64,000 nt of DNA, taken from Pseudoduganella namucuonensis (GTDB lineage: Bacteria; Pseudomonadota; Gammaproteobacteria; Burkholderiales; Burkholderiaceae_D). Positions 15,934 through 25,591 of this stretch are shown here, one piece after another. The stretch is from assembly GCF_900116645.1 (NCBI RefSeq), contig NZ_FPBO01000002.1, positions 337,863-401,862 of the forward strand, written 5' to 3'. How positions within the stretch are numbered: position 1 is the first letter of the stretch; each line of letters opens with the position of its first letter. The position numbers and the translations under genes were made by a program. Below the pieces are notes generated by a model. The model saw only the letters and a program-made list of their open reading frames with translations. It searched no databases and was not told the DNA's origin.

Positions 15934-15943
15934 GGAGCCGGCC

Positions 15944-17902
15944 ATGAGCATTCCATCCGCCGCCGCCGACCTCGCCGCGCCGCCCGCCGCGCCCTCCCCG
16001 CCGCCCGCCCCGTCCTCCCGGCGCGCCCTGGGCCTGGTCGCCATCGCGCTGGCCCTGCTGATACTGGCGCTGATGGCTTCCAAGCGCGCCAAGCTGACCG
16101 GCGACTCCACCGAGTACGTGCTGATGACCGTGGCGATGGCATCGCACGGCAGCCCGGACATCCGCCTGGACGACATCGCGCAGGGCCGGCTGCTGATGCC
16201 CGTGCTGCACAGGGAACTGGCGGCGCTGGAACAGGGCATGCGCGAAGGCAAGGAGATGCCGCTGCCGGGCTTTTACAAGGGCCGCGACGGCAAGACCTAC
16301 GCCATCCATTTCCACGCCTATTCCACGCTGGCGGCCCTGCCCTACCGGCTGCTCCGGTGGACCGGCGCGCCGCCGCTGAAGTGCTACCAGGCGGTCAACC
16401 TGGCGATGGTGTTCGTGCTGGGCCTGGCCCTGCTGCGCCTGTTCGGCACGGCGCCGCGCGCGCTGGCCGGGGTGGCGCTGTACATGCTGTGCGGCGGCGC
16501 GCTGTACTGGAACTGGACCAGTCCCGAATGCCTGAGCGCGGCGGCGCTGCTGGCCGGCCTGGCGTATTTCTGCAGCGGCGCGCCGCTGCGCGGCGGCCTG
16601 CTGATCGGCGTGGCATCGCTGCAAAATCCCAGCATCGTGCTGACCCTGGGGGCCGTGCCGGCGCTGCTGTGTTGCGTGCGCCCGGCCGCGCAGGGCTGGC
16701 TGGACGGCGCGCGCGCCGCGCTGCGCCCGCGCATGCTGCTGGGCCTGGCGCTGGGCGGAACGCTGTTCGCGCTGCCGGTGCTGTTCAACCTGCACACCTT
16801 CGGCGTGGCCAGCATCATCGCCAAGATCGGCACCGCCAAGGAGCTGATCGGCGCGGGCCGCCTGCACTCGCTGTACTTCGACCTGAACCAGGGCATGATC
16901 GTGGCCATCCCCGCCATGGCCGCCATGCTGCTGCTGTGGGGCTGGCGTGGCATGGACGCCGCGCAGCGGCGCCGGCGCGCGGCGGCGCTGGCCCTGTGCG
17001 TCCTGCTGACGGTGGCCTACGCCATCCCCGCGATGGCGGTGCACAACTGGAACTCCGGCGCGGCCGGCGTGATGCGCTACGCCTTCTGGTCCGCCATGCC
17101 GCTGCTGTTCCTGCTGTTCTGGCGCCTGCGCGGCGAAAACCGCTGGCCGCTGCCGGTGCTGGCGGTGGTGATCGTGGCGCAGGCCTGGGCCATGTCCGCC
17201 GCCGACGACTACAACGAGGTGCAGTTCGGGCCGATGGCCAAGCTGGCCATGGCGCGCGCGCCGGGCCTGTACAACCCGGAACCGGAAATCTTCGCCGAGC
17301 GCGCCGGCGGCGCCGAACTGGCGTGGCTGGACCCGCAACAAGTCCACGTCTACAAGGTCGACGGCGTGGCCGTGAAAACCATGGTGCACGGCGACAACGC
17401 GCGGCCGGGCGAGCGCATGTGCGGCCCCGGGCAGACGCTGGCGGGCGGGGAGCGCGTCGCCATCGGACGCGGCTGGAGCTACCTGAACGGTCCGGTGCGC
17501 TGCGTCGCGCGGGTCAGCGTGGGCCCGCGCGAATTCACCGCCGGCCCGGCCGTCATGCTGGGCGCCGGCTGGAGCGTCGTCGAGCAGGCCCCGGGCCAGG
17601 CGCCCGGCCTGTGGAGCGAGGGCTCCGCCTCCAGCCTCACCATCGCCTACGGCCGCGCCGGCGCCTACACCCAGGTGGTGCTGGCCGGCCGCTACTTCGA
17701 GGGCAACCGGCGCACACGCGTCAAGCTCAACGGCGTGGACCTGGGCTGGCAAGACCTGCAGGCCGGCGCGCCGCTGGCCATACCCGCCGCGGCCGAGGCC
17801 AGCGCGGTGCGCGTCGAGCTGCAACACGAGGCGCCGCGCAGCCCGGGACCGCAGGACGGCCGCCTGCTGGCTTACTATATGCTGCGGGTGGAGCTGCAGT
17901 GA
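15944..17902 (+). CDS. Polytopic membrane protein, probable GT-C-type glycosyltransferase
   Basis: 652 residues with about ten membrane helices in the first two thirds, a Pro/Ala-rich cytoplasmic start, and a C-terminal soluble, probably periplasmic beta-rich domain (about 460-650). TGDSTEYV in the first large loop has an acidic residue placed as in GT-C enzymes, which use polyprenyl-phosphate sugars on the outer face of the inner membrane. No family name is certain. GAGGAG at 15932-15937 is a good ribosome binding site for ATG 15944. Its place between the UbiA fusion and the GT2/GtrA pair supports use of a lipid-linked donor. Confidence 0.65.
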   Translation: MSIPSAAADLAAPPAAPSPPPAPSSRRALGLVAIALALLILALMASKRAKLTGDSTEYVLMTVAMASHGSPDIRLDDIAQGRLLMPVLHRELAALEQGMREGKEMPLPGFYKGRDGKTYAIHFHAYSTLAALPYRLLRWTGAPPLKCYQAVNLAMVFVLGLALLRLFGTAPRALAGVALYMLCGGALYWNWTSPECLSAAALLAGLAYFCSGAPLRGGLLIGVASLQNPSIVLTLGAVPALLCCVRPAAQGWLDGARAALRPRMLLGLALGGTLFALPVLFNLHTFGVASIIAKIGTAKELIGAGRLHSLYFDLNQGMIVAIPAMAAMLLLWGWRGMDAAQRRRRAAALALCVLLTVAYAIPAMAVHNWNSGAAGVMRYAFWSAMPLLFLLFWRLRGENRWPLPVLAVVIVAQAWAMSAADDYNEVQFGPMAKLAMARAPGLYNPEPEIFAERAGGAELAWLDPQQVHVYKVDGVAVKTMVHGDNARPGERMCGPGQTLAGGERVAIGRGWSYLNGPVRCVARVSVGPREFTAGPAVMLGAGWSVVEQAPGQAPGLWSEGSASSLTIAYGRAGAYTQVVLAGRYFEGNRRTRVKLNGVDLGWQDLQAGAPLAIPAAAEASAVRVELQHEAPRSPGPQDGRLLAYYMLRVELQ

Positions 17903-17945
17903 CGGCGGCGGCATCGATTCAAGACAACAAGATCATAAAAAGAGC

Positions 17946-18941
17946 ATGAAAAACGACTTTCAGCCGGACACGCCGGCCATCGCCGTGGTCATCCCCAGCT
18001 ACCGCGTCACCCGCCACATCGTCGGTGTCATCGCCGGCATCGGCCCCGAGGTGACGCGCATCTACGTGGTCGACGACAAGTGCCCGGACGGCTCCGGCGC
18101 CTTCGTGCGCGCCAACTGCGCCGATCCGCGCGTGGTGGTGCTCGAGCACGAGTTGAACCAGGGCGTGGGCGGCGCCGTGATGACGGGCTACCGCGCCGCC
18201 ATCGCCGACGGCATGGACGTGATCGTCAAGGTCGACGGCGACGGCCAGATGGACGCGCGCCTGATCCCCGATTTCGTCGCCCCCATCCTGAACGGCGAGG
18301 CCGACTACACCAAGGGCAACCGCTTCTTCGACCTGGAGCAGATCCGCCAGATGCCGCGGGTGCGCCTGTTCGGCAACGCCATCCTCTCGCTGATGACCAA
18401 GCTGTCGTCCGGCTACTGGGACCTGTTCGACCCGACCAACGGCTACACCGCCATCCACGCCGACGCCGCGCGCCACCTGCCGTTCGACAAGATCAGCAAG
18501 CGCTATTTCTTCGAGACCGACATGCTGTTCCGGCTCAACACCATCAACGCCGCCGTGGTGGACGTGCCGATGGACGCCAGCTATGGCGACGAGGTCAGCA
18601 ACCTGAAGATCTCGAAGATCGTCACCGAGTTCATGGTCAAGCACGCGCGCAACTTCGGCAAGCGCATCTTCTACAACTACTACCTGCGCAACATGTCGCT
18701 GGCGTCGCTGGAACTGCCGCTGGGGCTGGCCCTGTTCCTGTGGGGCGCCGTGTACGGCGGCCTGCACTGGCTGGTATCGGCGCGCGCCGGCGTGGCCACG
18801 CCGGCCGGCACCGTCATGCTGTCGGCGCTGCCGGTGCTGATGGGCACGCAACTGGTGCTGGCCTTCGTCGCGCACGACATCGCCTCGGTGCCGCGGCGCG
18901 CGATCCACCGGGTGGCCAGCCGGCGGCGGCGCCATGTTTAA
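17946..18941 (+). CDS. GT2 polyprenyl-phosphate glycosyltransferase (DPM1/GtrB-like)
   Basis: 331 residues. The GT-A domain (about 10-235) has AVVIPSYRV, IYVVDDKCPDGSG (first Asp pair) and VKVDGDGQMD as the DxD metal site. Two C-terminal membrane helices (about 255-310) follow, as in GtrB/DPM-type enzymes. It should transfer a sugar from a nucleotide donor to polyprenyl phosphate on the cytoplasmic face. It overlaps the GtrA gene by 8 bp, so the two form the usual pair that makes and flips the lipid-linked sugar. Confidence 0.88.
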   Translation: MKNDFQPDTPAIAVVIPSYRVTRHIVGVIAGIGPEVTRIYVVDDKCPDGSGAFVRANCADPRVVVLEHELNQGVGGAVMTGYRAAIADGMDVIVKVDGDGQMDARLIPDFVAPILNGEADYTKGNRFFDLEQIRQMPRVRLFGNAILSLMTKLSSGYWDLFDPTNGYTAIHADAARHLPFDKISKRYFFETDMLFRLNTINAAVVDVPMDASYGDEVSNLKISKIVTEFMVKHARNFGKRIFYNYYLRNMSLASLELPLGLALFLWGAVYGGLHWLVSARAGVATPAGTVMLSALPVLMGTQLVLAFVAHDIASVPRRAIHRVASRRRRHV

Positions 18942-19317
18942 GCTCTCGCCCCGCGTGCTGGTCTACCTGGCGGGCGGCGTGCTGAGCGCCGCGATCGACC
19001 TCGGCGCCATGCACCTGCTGATGGCGGGCGGCATGCCCACCATCCCCGCCACCACGCTGGCCTTCGTGGCCGGCCTGCTGTTCAACTACACCTACCACGC
19101 GCGCGTGACCTTCCGCGCCGGCGGCGCGAACGCCGCGCCGGCCGGCGCCAGCTTCGCGCGCTACCTGTGCGTGGTGGCGCTCGGCTACGCCGTCACCATC
19201 GCCCTGGTCGCCGCCGGCGAGGCGCTGCTGGGCAGCCCCATGGCGGGCAAGCTGGTCGCCCTGCCGGCGACGGCGGCGCTCGGCTACGTGCTGGGGAAAA
19301 TCTGGATCTTTGTATGA
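18934..19317 (+). CDS. GtrA-family membrane protein (probable lipid-sugar flippase)
   Basis: 127 residues with four membrane helices and GtrA hallmarks: VYLAGGVLSAAIDLGAMHLL, FVAGLLFNYTYHARVTF and a C-terminal GYVLGKIWIFV. GtrA proteins are thought to move polyprenyl-phosphate sugars to the periplasmic face for GT-C enzymes. ATG 18934 lies inside the end of the GT2 gene, and its own stop overlaps the next start (ATGA), so translation is coupled on both sides. Confidence 0.9.
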   Translation: MFKLSPRVLVYLAGGVLSAAIDLGAMHLLMAGGMPTIPATTLAFVAGLLFNYTYHARVTFRAGGANAAPAGASFARYLCVVALGYAVTIALVAAGEALLGSPMAGKLVALPATAALGYVLGKIWIFV

Positions 19318-21401
19318 ACCTCAACGACACCGCCCTTCTCTCCGCCGGCATCGGCGCCGGCGCCGGCCCGCGGCGCGCCGGCCGCGCCGCGGGCGCCGCC
19401 CTGCTGCTGGCCATGCTGGCCGTCTTCCTGCACCTGACGCTGCGCGACCGGGGCCTGTACCCGATGGTGTTCGCCGACGAATGGCTGTACGACCGCTACG
19501 CGCGCCTGGAGCCGCTCAGCGCCAGCGTGCTGCCGTCCTACCTGTACCTGAAGCTGTTCGGGGCCACCTCGGCCTGCGGCGCCGGCTTCCTGGACTGCGC
19601 GCGCATGCTCAACGCCGCCCTGTTCGTGCTGGCCGCGCCCTTCATCTACCTGGTGGCCCGCCCCGTGACGGGCCGCGCCGCGGCGCTCGCCATCGCGGCG
19701 GCCAGCATGCTGGCGCCGGTCAACAGCTACACCGCCTACTTCATGCCGGAATCGATGTACTACCTCGGCTTCTGGGTGGTGAGCTGGTGCCTGCTGTCGG
19801 CGCGCGGCGGCGTCGGCCTGGCGGGCGGCCTGCTGGCCGGGGCGCTGCTGGGCGCGATGGCCGTGGTGAAGGTGCACGCGCTGTTCCTGCTGCCGGCGCT
19901 GGCGCTGTTCATGCTGTGGCGCGGCTGGACACAGGACGCCGCGCGCGCCGCCCTGGCGGGCGCGCTCGCGCTGGCGGCCAGCGCGCTGGGCGTCAAGCTG
20001 GCGCTGGGCTGGCTGCTGGCCGGCCCGAACGGCCTGTCCATACTGGGCAGCTTCTACGGCAACCACGCCAACGGCGGCGGCGAGGGCGCGCTGGCGCGCC
20101 TGCTGCCGCCGGCGCTGGTCAACCTGCACGGCCACGCGATGGCGCTGATGCTGCTGTTCGCCGTGCCGCTGCTGGCCTTCGCCGCCAGCGCCGGCAGCGC
20201 CGCCGTGCGGCGCGAGCTGGACCGCCCCGGCCGCGCGCTGCTGGCCTACACCGTGCTGGCGCTGGGCGCGGCGCTGGGCATGACGGTGGCCTTCACCGCC
20301 TCCATCGCCCACATCGGCCCGCTGGAAGGGCTGCGCCTGCACCTGCGCTATTACGACTTCGCGTTCCCGCTGCTGGCCATGGCCGCCGCCTCCCCTGCGC
20401 TGGCGCAGCCGCAAACCTTGGCGCGCCGCTTGGCGCTGGCGCTGCCCTGCGCCGCGCTGCTGGCCTACGCGTCGCTGCGCATCCTGCCGGCGTACTCGCT
20501 GTCCTACGTCGACGGTCCCGAGGTATTCAATGCGACGTATGACCGCAATACGCGCGCCATGGTGGCCGGCCTGCAGTTGCTGGTGATCGCGCTGTGGGTG
20601 TGGCGGCCGGCGATCGCGCGCGCCGCTTTCCTGTGGCTGCTGCTGCCCATGTTCGCGTACAACTCCGTCACGGTGTCCAGGGAATTGATGGCGCGGGGCG
20701 CGCAGCCGAACGCCTACGACTTGGCCGGCCAGTACGCCTACCGCGCGCTGCCGCCCGAGCGGCGCGGCGAGCTGGCCATCGCCGGCGCCGAGCCGTCCGG
20801 CCTGGCGCGCGCGCAATTCAACGCCGACAGCGCCGCCATCGCCGCCATCGAGCTCGCGCCCGGCTCCGCCTTCGAGGCCTACCAGCTGCCGGCGCGCCGC
20901 AAGATGCTGTTGCTGGTGGGCCCGCACGCGCTGCCGCCCGAGATCAAGGCCGAGCGGGTCGCGCAGGACGTGGCGCTGGTGCGCATGGACGTGCCGTACC
21001 GGCCGCTGCACCGCCTCGACTTCTCGCGGCCGCTGGCCGCGCCGGTGGAGGGCGTGCAGGGGATGGAGGAAGCCGAGTCGTGGGGCCGCTGGTCCAACGC
21101 CAAGCAGGTGGCGCTGCGGCTCGCGCAGCCGCTGCCGCACAGGCTGGCGCTGTTCCTGGACGCGCGCGCCTACGGCCCCAACGTGGGCCAGGAGTTCGTG
21201 CTGACGGTGGGCGGCCAGCAGCGGCGCTTCAAGCTGCGCGACAATCCGCAGGAGCTGTACTTCGAGTTCGACACCGACGGCGCGCAGCGGGACATCGCGA
21301 TCACCGTGCCGGCGCCCACCGTGCCGGCCGAACTGGGCCAGGGCAACGACAGTCGCGCCCTGGGCATGGGCTTGATCAGCATGGAGATCGGCCAGCGCTG
21401 A
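19314..21401 (+). CDS. Second polytopic membrane protein, probable GT-C-type glycosyltransferase
   Basis: 695 residues. About ten to twelve helices up to residue 470 are followed by a soluble C-terminal domain. The first periplasmic loop has PMVFADEWLYDRYARL, with an acidic pair where GT-C enzymes place their catalytic Asp/Glu, and ACGAGFLDCARMLNA follows. ATG 19314 is chosen because it overlaps the GtrA stop (ATGA). It probably uses the sugar flipped by GtrA to decorate the exported polymer or a lipid. It is the last gene of the operon and faces the acyltransferase gene, with 27 bp between their ends holding GC-rich inverted repeats. Confidence 0.65.
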   Translation: MNLNDTALLSAGIGAGAGPRRAGRAAGAALLLAMLAVFLHLTLRDRGLYPMVFADEWLYDRYARLEPLSASVLPSYLYLKLFGATSACGAGFLDCARMLNAALFVLAAPFIYLVARPVTGRAAALAIAAASMLAPVNSYTAYFMPESMYYLGFWVVSWCLLSARGGVGLAGGLLAGALLGAMAVVKVHALFLLPALALFMLWRGWTQDAARAALAGALALAASALGVKLALGWLLAGPNGLSILGSFYGNHANGGGEGALARLLPPALVNLHGHAMALMLLFAVPLLAFAASAGSAAVRRELDRPGRALLAYTVLALGAALGMTVAFTASIAHIGPLEGLRLHLRYYDFAFPLLAMAAASPALAQPQTLARRLALALPCAALLAYASLRILPAYSLSYVDGPEVFNATYDRNTRAMVAGLQLLVIALWVWRPAIARAAFLWLLLPMFAYNSVTVSRELMARGAQPNAYDLAGQYAYRALPPERRGELAIAGAEPSGLARAQFNADSAAIAAIELAPGSAFEAYQLPARRKMLLLVGPHALPPEIKAERVAQDVALVRMDVPYRPLHRLDFSRPLAAPVEGVQGMEEAESWGRWSNAKQVALRLAQPLPHRLALFLDARAYGPNVGQEFVLTVGGQQRRFKLRDNPQELYFEFDTDGAQRDIAITVPAPTVPAELGQGNDSRALGMGLISMEIGQR

Positions 21402-21428
21402 GCGCCGGCCGGGCGCCAGGGGGCGCCC

Positions 21429-23441
21429 TCAGGGGGCGCCGTTCTCCCGGCGCCAGCGCGCGAAGGCCTCGCCCACCAGCAGGTCGCCGCGATAGCTCAG
21501 GTGGTTGTTGTCCCGGTACAGCAGCACGCCGTCCGCCATCCCCTTGCAGCGTTGCGCGTCGCATAGGCCGGAGGCGGCGTCGAACAGCCGCACTTGCGGG
21601 AATTCCCTTAGCACGGCCGCCATGGTGGTCTTGTGCAGTTCCACCTCGCGCTCGTACTGCTGGCGCGGCATGGCGCAATCGGCGCGCGTCTGCGAACTGG
21701 CGATGGCGCCGCGGCGGATGCAGGCGCGCGGCTCGAAGTCCAGGCGCGGCACGTCGTTGGCCCAGATCACCTGCTTGCCGGCGGCCAGCAACCGCCGCAG
21801 CGTCTCGCGCAGGGCCGCCGTCCGGGCCTTGCCGTCGCCGCTCTGCTCCTCGACCCGCTGCGCGGTGGAGATGATCACGGTCTTCACGCTGGCGGTCTTG
21901 AGCGCCAGGTCCATCATCATCGGCGTCGCCTTCTGATACGGGTCATCGCCCACCGGCACGCCGATGAAGGGGATGCGCGTGCCCAGCATCCACAGGTTCT
22001 CGCCCTGGCCGCGCCAGTAGCGCGTCTGCCCCGCCACCAGGTGGTAGGCGTGGCTGTCGCCGATCAGCAGCACGGTCGGGTCCTTTTTCGGATCGTCCAG
22101 CAGGCAGTACTCGTACAGGCTGGCGAAGCCGTAGCGTTCCTTGCAGGCCTTGGCGTTGGCCACGTCCTCCACCAGGATCAAGTCCTTCTGCTGCAGCGCG
22201 TTGTCGACCACGGCGCCGCGCTTGGGCAGGCCGTCGCGCTTGACCAGGTAGCCGCCGGCGGCGGCCACCGCGATCATCGCCAGCGACAGCGCGGCGACCT
22301 TGGCGCGTCCATGCGCCGCGCCGCGCAGCGGGCGCTCGACCAGCCGGTAGGTCAGCCACGCCAGCGCGACGGCGGCCAGCACGGCCGCCGCCCGGATCTT
22401 CGCCGCCGGCACGCCGGATTCGACGATCTGCGCGAAAGACAGCAGCGGCCAGTGCCACAGGTACAGCGGGTAGCTGATCAGGCCGAACCACACCAGCACG
22501 CGGTTGGACAGGATCACGCGGTTGACCCAGGCCCGCGGCCCCGCGCTGATCAGCATGACCGCGCCCAGCGTCGGCAACAGCGCCGCCCAGCCGGGGAAGC
22601 CGCGCTTGGCGCTGAGGAAGGCGTAGCCGCACGCCACCAGCGCCAGGCCGAGCACGGAGCGCGCGTCGCGCGCGCGGGCGCTGCCGGGGTCCAGCAGCAG
22701 GCGGTCTTCGCGGCCCGCCTGGCGCAGGCCGGCGAACAGCGTGTAGCGGTGGACGCTCAGCCAGGCCAGCAAGGCGCCCAGCAGCAGTTCCCACACGCGG
22801 CTGGCGGGCGAATAGAAGGTGGCGCTGGGGTAGCGGTGCAGGCCGCCGATGTTGACCAGGAAGGACAGCGCCGCCAGCGCCAGCAGCACCTTGGCCACGC
22901 TCTTGCCGCGCTTGTGCGCCCACACCAGGATCACCGGCCAGAAGATGTAGAACTGCTCCTCGATGCCCAGCGACCACAGGTGCAGCAGCGGCTTGGTTTC
23001 CGCCGCCGTGTCGAAGTAGCCGACCTCGTTCCACAGGAAGAAGTTGGACACGAAGGCCGTGCCGCCGAACACGTGCTTGCCCAGCTGCTTGAACTCGTCG
23101 GGGAACAGGGCGAAGTAGCCGAAGGCGATGCAGGCCGACAGCACCAGCGCCAGCGCCGGGAAGATGCGGCGCACGCGGCGGGCGTAGAAGTCGGCGAAGC
23201 TGAAGCTGCCCTCGCGCAGGGAGCCCATCAGGATGCTGAAGATCAGGAAGCCGGAGATGATGAAGAAGATGTCCACGCCGGCGAAGCCGCCCGGCAGCGC
23301 CTTGGGAAAGGCGTGGTAGACGACGACGGCCAGCACGGCCAGCGCGCGCATGCCGTCGATGTCCGGACGGTAGGCGGGGTGGGCGGGCGCGGGCGCCCGC
23401 TCCGCCGGATGGTCGCCGGCGGGAAGATGTTCGATTTTCAT
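21429..23441 (-). CDS. OafA/YrhL-type membrane O-acyltransferase with C-terminal SGNH domain
   Basis: About 670 residues. The acyltransferase-3 domain (about 30-370, ten helices) starts YRPDIDGMRALAVLAVVVYH, with GGFAGVDIFFIISGFL and LHLWSLGIEEQFYIFWP, all typical of OafA. A periplasmic SGNH hydrolase-like domain (about 430-670) has VLLIGDSHAYHL (Ser nucleophile block) and NNHLSYRGD (Asp/His-type end block). It likely moves acetyl groups onto surface polysaccharide, matching the adjacent cluster. The start is taken at ATG 23441; in-frame ATGs at 23495 and further up cannot be excluded. It is convergent with the polysaccharide operon. Confidence 0.88.
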   Translation of the reverse strand: MKIEHLPAGDHPAERAPAPAHPAYRPDIDGMRALAVLAVVVYHAFPKALPGGFAGVDIFFIISGFLIFSILMGSLREGSFSFADFYARRVRRIFPALALVLSACIAFGYFALFPDEFKQLGKHVFGGTAFVSNFFLWNEVGYFDTAAETKPLLHLWSLGIEEQFYIFWPVILVWAHKRGKSVAKVLLALAALSFLVNIGGLHRYPSATFYSPASRVWELLLGALLAWLSVHRYTLFAGLRQAGREDRLLLDPGSARARDARSVLGLALVACGYAFLSAKRGFPGWAALLPTLGAVMLISAGPRAWVNRVILSNRVLVWFGLISYPLYLWHWPLLSFAQIVESGVPAAKIRAAAVLAAVALAWLTYRLVERPLRGAAHGRAKVAALSLAMIAVAAAGGYLVKRDGLPKRGAVVDNALQQKDLILVEDVANAKACKERYGFASLYEYCLLDDPKKDPTVLLIGDSHAYHLVAGQTRYWRGQGENLWMLGTRIPFIGVPVGDDPYQKATPMMMDLALKTASVKTVIISTAQRVEEQSGDGKARTAALRETLRRLLAAGKQVIWANDVPRLDFEPRACIRRGAIASSQTRADCAMPRQQYEREVELHKTTMAAVLREFPQVRLFDAASGLCDAQRCKGMADGVLLYRDNNHLSYRGDLLVGEAFARWRRENGAP

Positions 23442-23607
23442 GGCTGGTTTGCGATGGCGCGGGGCGCCTATGATCTCTGCTTGCGAATCCGGCATGTTAC
23501 CGTATTGTCCAGAGTCATTGGTGGCTTTGGTGGCCGCCGCCATCAACGATGGGCGCAAGCCGGCGGCCGCGGGCAACGCGGGCGGCGCGGCCCGCCCGCG
23601 GCCGGGA

Positions 23608-25203
23608 TTACAGTTTGCGCAGGCCGCCCAGCAAGGCGGCGACTTTCTGCTTGGGCTTGGTCGACGAGGGCATGGACGCGGTCGGCGCCGGCAGGGTGCT
23701 CTTGGTCGGCTCGTAGGGTTTCAGGAACCACGGGTCGACCTTCTCGCGCCGCGGCGCCGGGCCGGACGAGCGGCCGTAGGCCGGGCGCTCGCCGCGATCG
23801 GGACGCTCGCCGCGCTCGGGCGGACGGCCGCCGCGCGCTTCCGCCTCCGGACGGCGCGGGCCGCTGGAGGAGCGGCGCTCGCCGTGGCGCTCGTCGCCGC
23901 GCTCGCCGCGCGAGAACGAGGGCGTGAAGCCCACCAGCTCGCCGCGCTTGACGGTCTGCTTGATCAGCTTTTCGATGTCCACCAGCAGGCGCTCGTCCTT
24001 GTCCGAGAAGATCGAGATGGCGTCGCCCGAGGCGCCGGCGCGGCCGGTGCGGCCGATGCGGTGCACATAGTCCTCGGCGTTGTAGGGCAGGTCGTAGTTG
24101 ATCACGCAGGGCAGGTCCGAGATGTCCAGGCCGCGCGCGGCCACGTCGGTGGCCACCAGCACGTCGATCTCGCCCTTCTTGAACGATTCCAGCGCGGCCA
24201 TGCGTTCCTGCTGCGTCTTGTCGCCGTGGATGGCGGTGGCCTTCATGCCCTCCTGCTCCAGGCTGCGCGCCAGGCGCGAGGCGCCGATCTTGGTGTTGGA
24301 GAACACGATCACCTGCTTGAGCTCGCGCTGGCGCAGGATGTGGGCGACCACGTCGCGCTTGTGCTCCTCGGCCACCTTGTACACCACCTGCGTGACGCGC
24401 TCGGCGGTGGCGTTGCTGCGCGCCACCTCGATCAGCACCGGCTCCTTCAGGAAGCTGTTGGCCAGCTTCTTGATCTCGGGCGAGAACGTGGCCGAGAACA
24501 TCAGGTTCTGGCGCACCTTGGGCAGCAGGTTGATGATGCGCTGCAGGTCGGGCAGGAAGCCCATGTCCAGCATGCGGTCGGCCTCGTCCATCACCAGCAT
24601 CTGCACCTGGCCCAGGCTGATGTTCTTCTGTTCGACGTGGTCCAGCAGCCGGCCCGGGGTGGCGATGACGATCTCGACGCCGCCGCGCAGCGTGATGGTC
24701 TGCGGCTTCATGTCCATGCCGCCGAACACCACGCAGGAGCGCAGCGGGGTGAACTTGCAGTAGGCGGCCACGTTCTCGGCCACCTGCACCGCCAGTTCGC
24801 GGGTCGGGGTCAGGATCAGCGCGCGCACCGGGTGGCGCGCCGGCGACATGCTGCTGTTGGCGTGCGCCAGCAGCAGCTGGATGATGGGCAGCGAGAAGCC
24901 GGCGGTCTTGCCGGTGCCGGTCTGGGCCGCGCCCATCACGTCGCGGCCTTGCAGCACCACGGGTATGGCTTGCGCCTGGATCGGCGTCGGATGGACGTAG
25001 CCTTGCGCGGTCAGCGCGCTCAGGATATCGGACGACAGGCCGAAGTCGGCGAAACGCACCGCCGGCGCCTCGGGCGCGGCTTCCGCCGCGGTCACGGTCT
25101 CGGCCGCGACGGCCGGGGCGGGTTCGGCGGCTGGTGCCGGAACCGGAGGGTTGGCTGGCACCGGTTCGGCGCCTAACATGGGGGTGTTCTCGATATCGGA
25201 CAT
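23608..25203 (-). CDS. rhlE: DEAD-box RNA helicase (RhlE-like)
   Basis: 531 residues. A 50-residue Pro/Ala-rich lead precedes the Q motif (FADFGLSSDI ... HPTPIQAQAIP). Motif I is AQTGTGKT (93-100), followed by PTRELA, DEAD in VMDEADRMLDMGF, SATFS, and HRIGRTGRAG as motif VI. The C-terminal tail is rich in Arg/Gly/Glu (GERGDERHGERRSSSGPRRP), the usual RNA-binding extension of RhlE/CsdA-type proteins. It unwinds structured RNA in ribosome assembly or mRNA decay, often in the cold. The start at 25203 replaces a longer frame because the preceding codons do not resemble the family. Confidence 0.93.
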   Translation of the reverse strand: MSDIENTPMLGAEPVPANPPVPAPAAEPAPAVAAETVTAAEAAPEAPAVRFADFGLSSDILSALTAQGYVHPTPIQAQAIPVVLQGRDVMGAAQTGTGKTAGFSLPIIQLLLAHANSSMSPARHPVRALILTPTRELAVQVAENVAAYCKFTPLRSCVVFGGMDMKPQTITLRGGVEIVIATPGRLLDHVEQKNISLGQVQMLVMDEADRMLDMGFLPDLQRIINLLPKVRQNLMFSATFSPEIKKLANSFLKEPVLIEVARSNATAERVTQVVYKVAEEHKRDVVAHILRQRELKQVIVFSNTKIGASRLARSLEQEGMKATAIHGDKTQQERMAALESFKKGEIDVLVATDVAARGLDISDLPCVINYDLPYNAEDYVHRIGRTGRAGASGDAISIFSDKDERLLVDIEKLIKQTVKRGELVGFTPSFSRGERGDERHGERRSSSGPRRPEAEARGGRPPERGERPDRGERPAYGRSSGPAPRREKVDPWFLKPYEPTKSTLPAPTASMPSSTKPKQKVAALLGGLRKL

Positions 25204-25381
25204 AAATTTTTTAATAAACAGCAATGTTTCCGTAGGGGGCCGTGGGCACAGGGGGAAGCGGGAAGGCTGGCAGGCGGGCGCGCCGCTGCGGAAGGACACA
25301 AATTCAGCGGCCTACAAGATACCCTAAATCCGCGCAACTGTACACGCCTATGCACATTTTACCGAAGAAACTATTGCGCCA

Positions 25382-25591
25382 ATGGAATGTACAATGGTAG
25401 GGATGAACATCTTACCCCATACCGCCGATCCCGACGGCGACCCGCGCCCGCAAGCGCCCGAGCCGCCCGGACCCGACGATTGCTGCCATAGCGGCTGCGC
25501 GTATTGCGTTGATGACCTGTACCAGGAGGCGCTGGACAGGTACCGCGAGCAGCTCAAGGCCTGGCTGGCGCGGCATCCGGACCAGGCCTAG
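25382..25591 (+). CDS. Small oxidoreductase-like domain protein (Oxidored-like family)
   Basis: 69 residues. The core [20 protein letters not shown] matches the Oxidored-like N-terminal family: Cys-Cys, two further Cys, then a DLY-E-L-YR helix. Proteins of this size are common in betaproteobacteria and their function is not known; the Cys group suggests metal or redox chemistry. The C-end overlaps the convergent chemoreceptor gene by 4 bp. The start could be ATG 25382, 25394 or 25403; none has a strong ribosome binding site at ideal spacing. Confidence 0.75.
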   Translation: MECTMVGMNILPHTADPDGDPRPQAPEPPGPDDCCHSGCAYCVDDLYQEALDRYREQLKAWLARHPDQA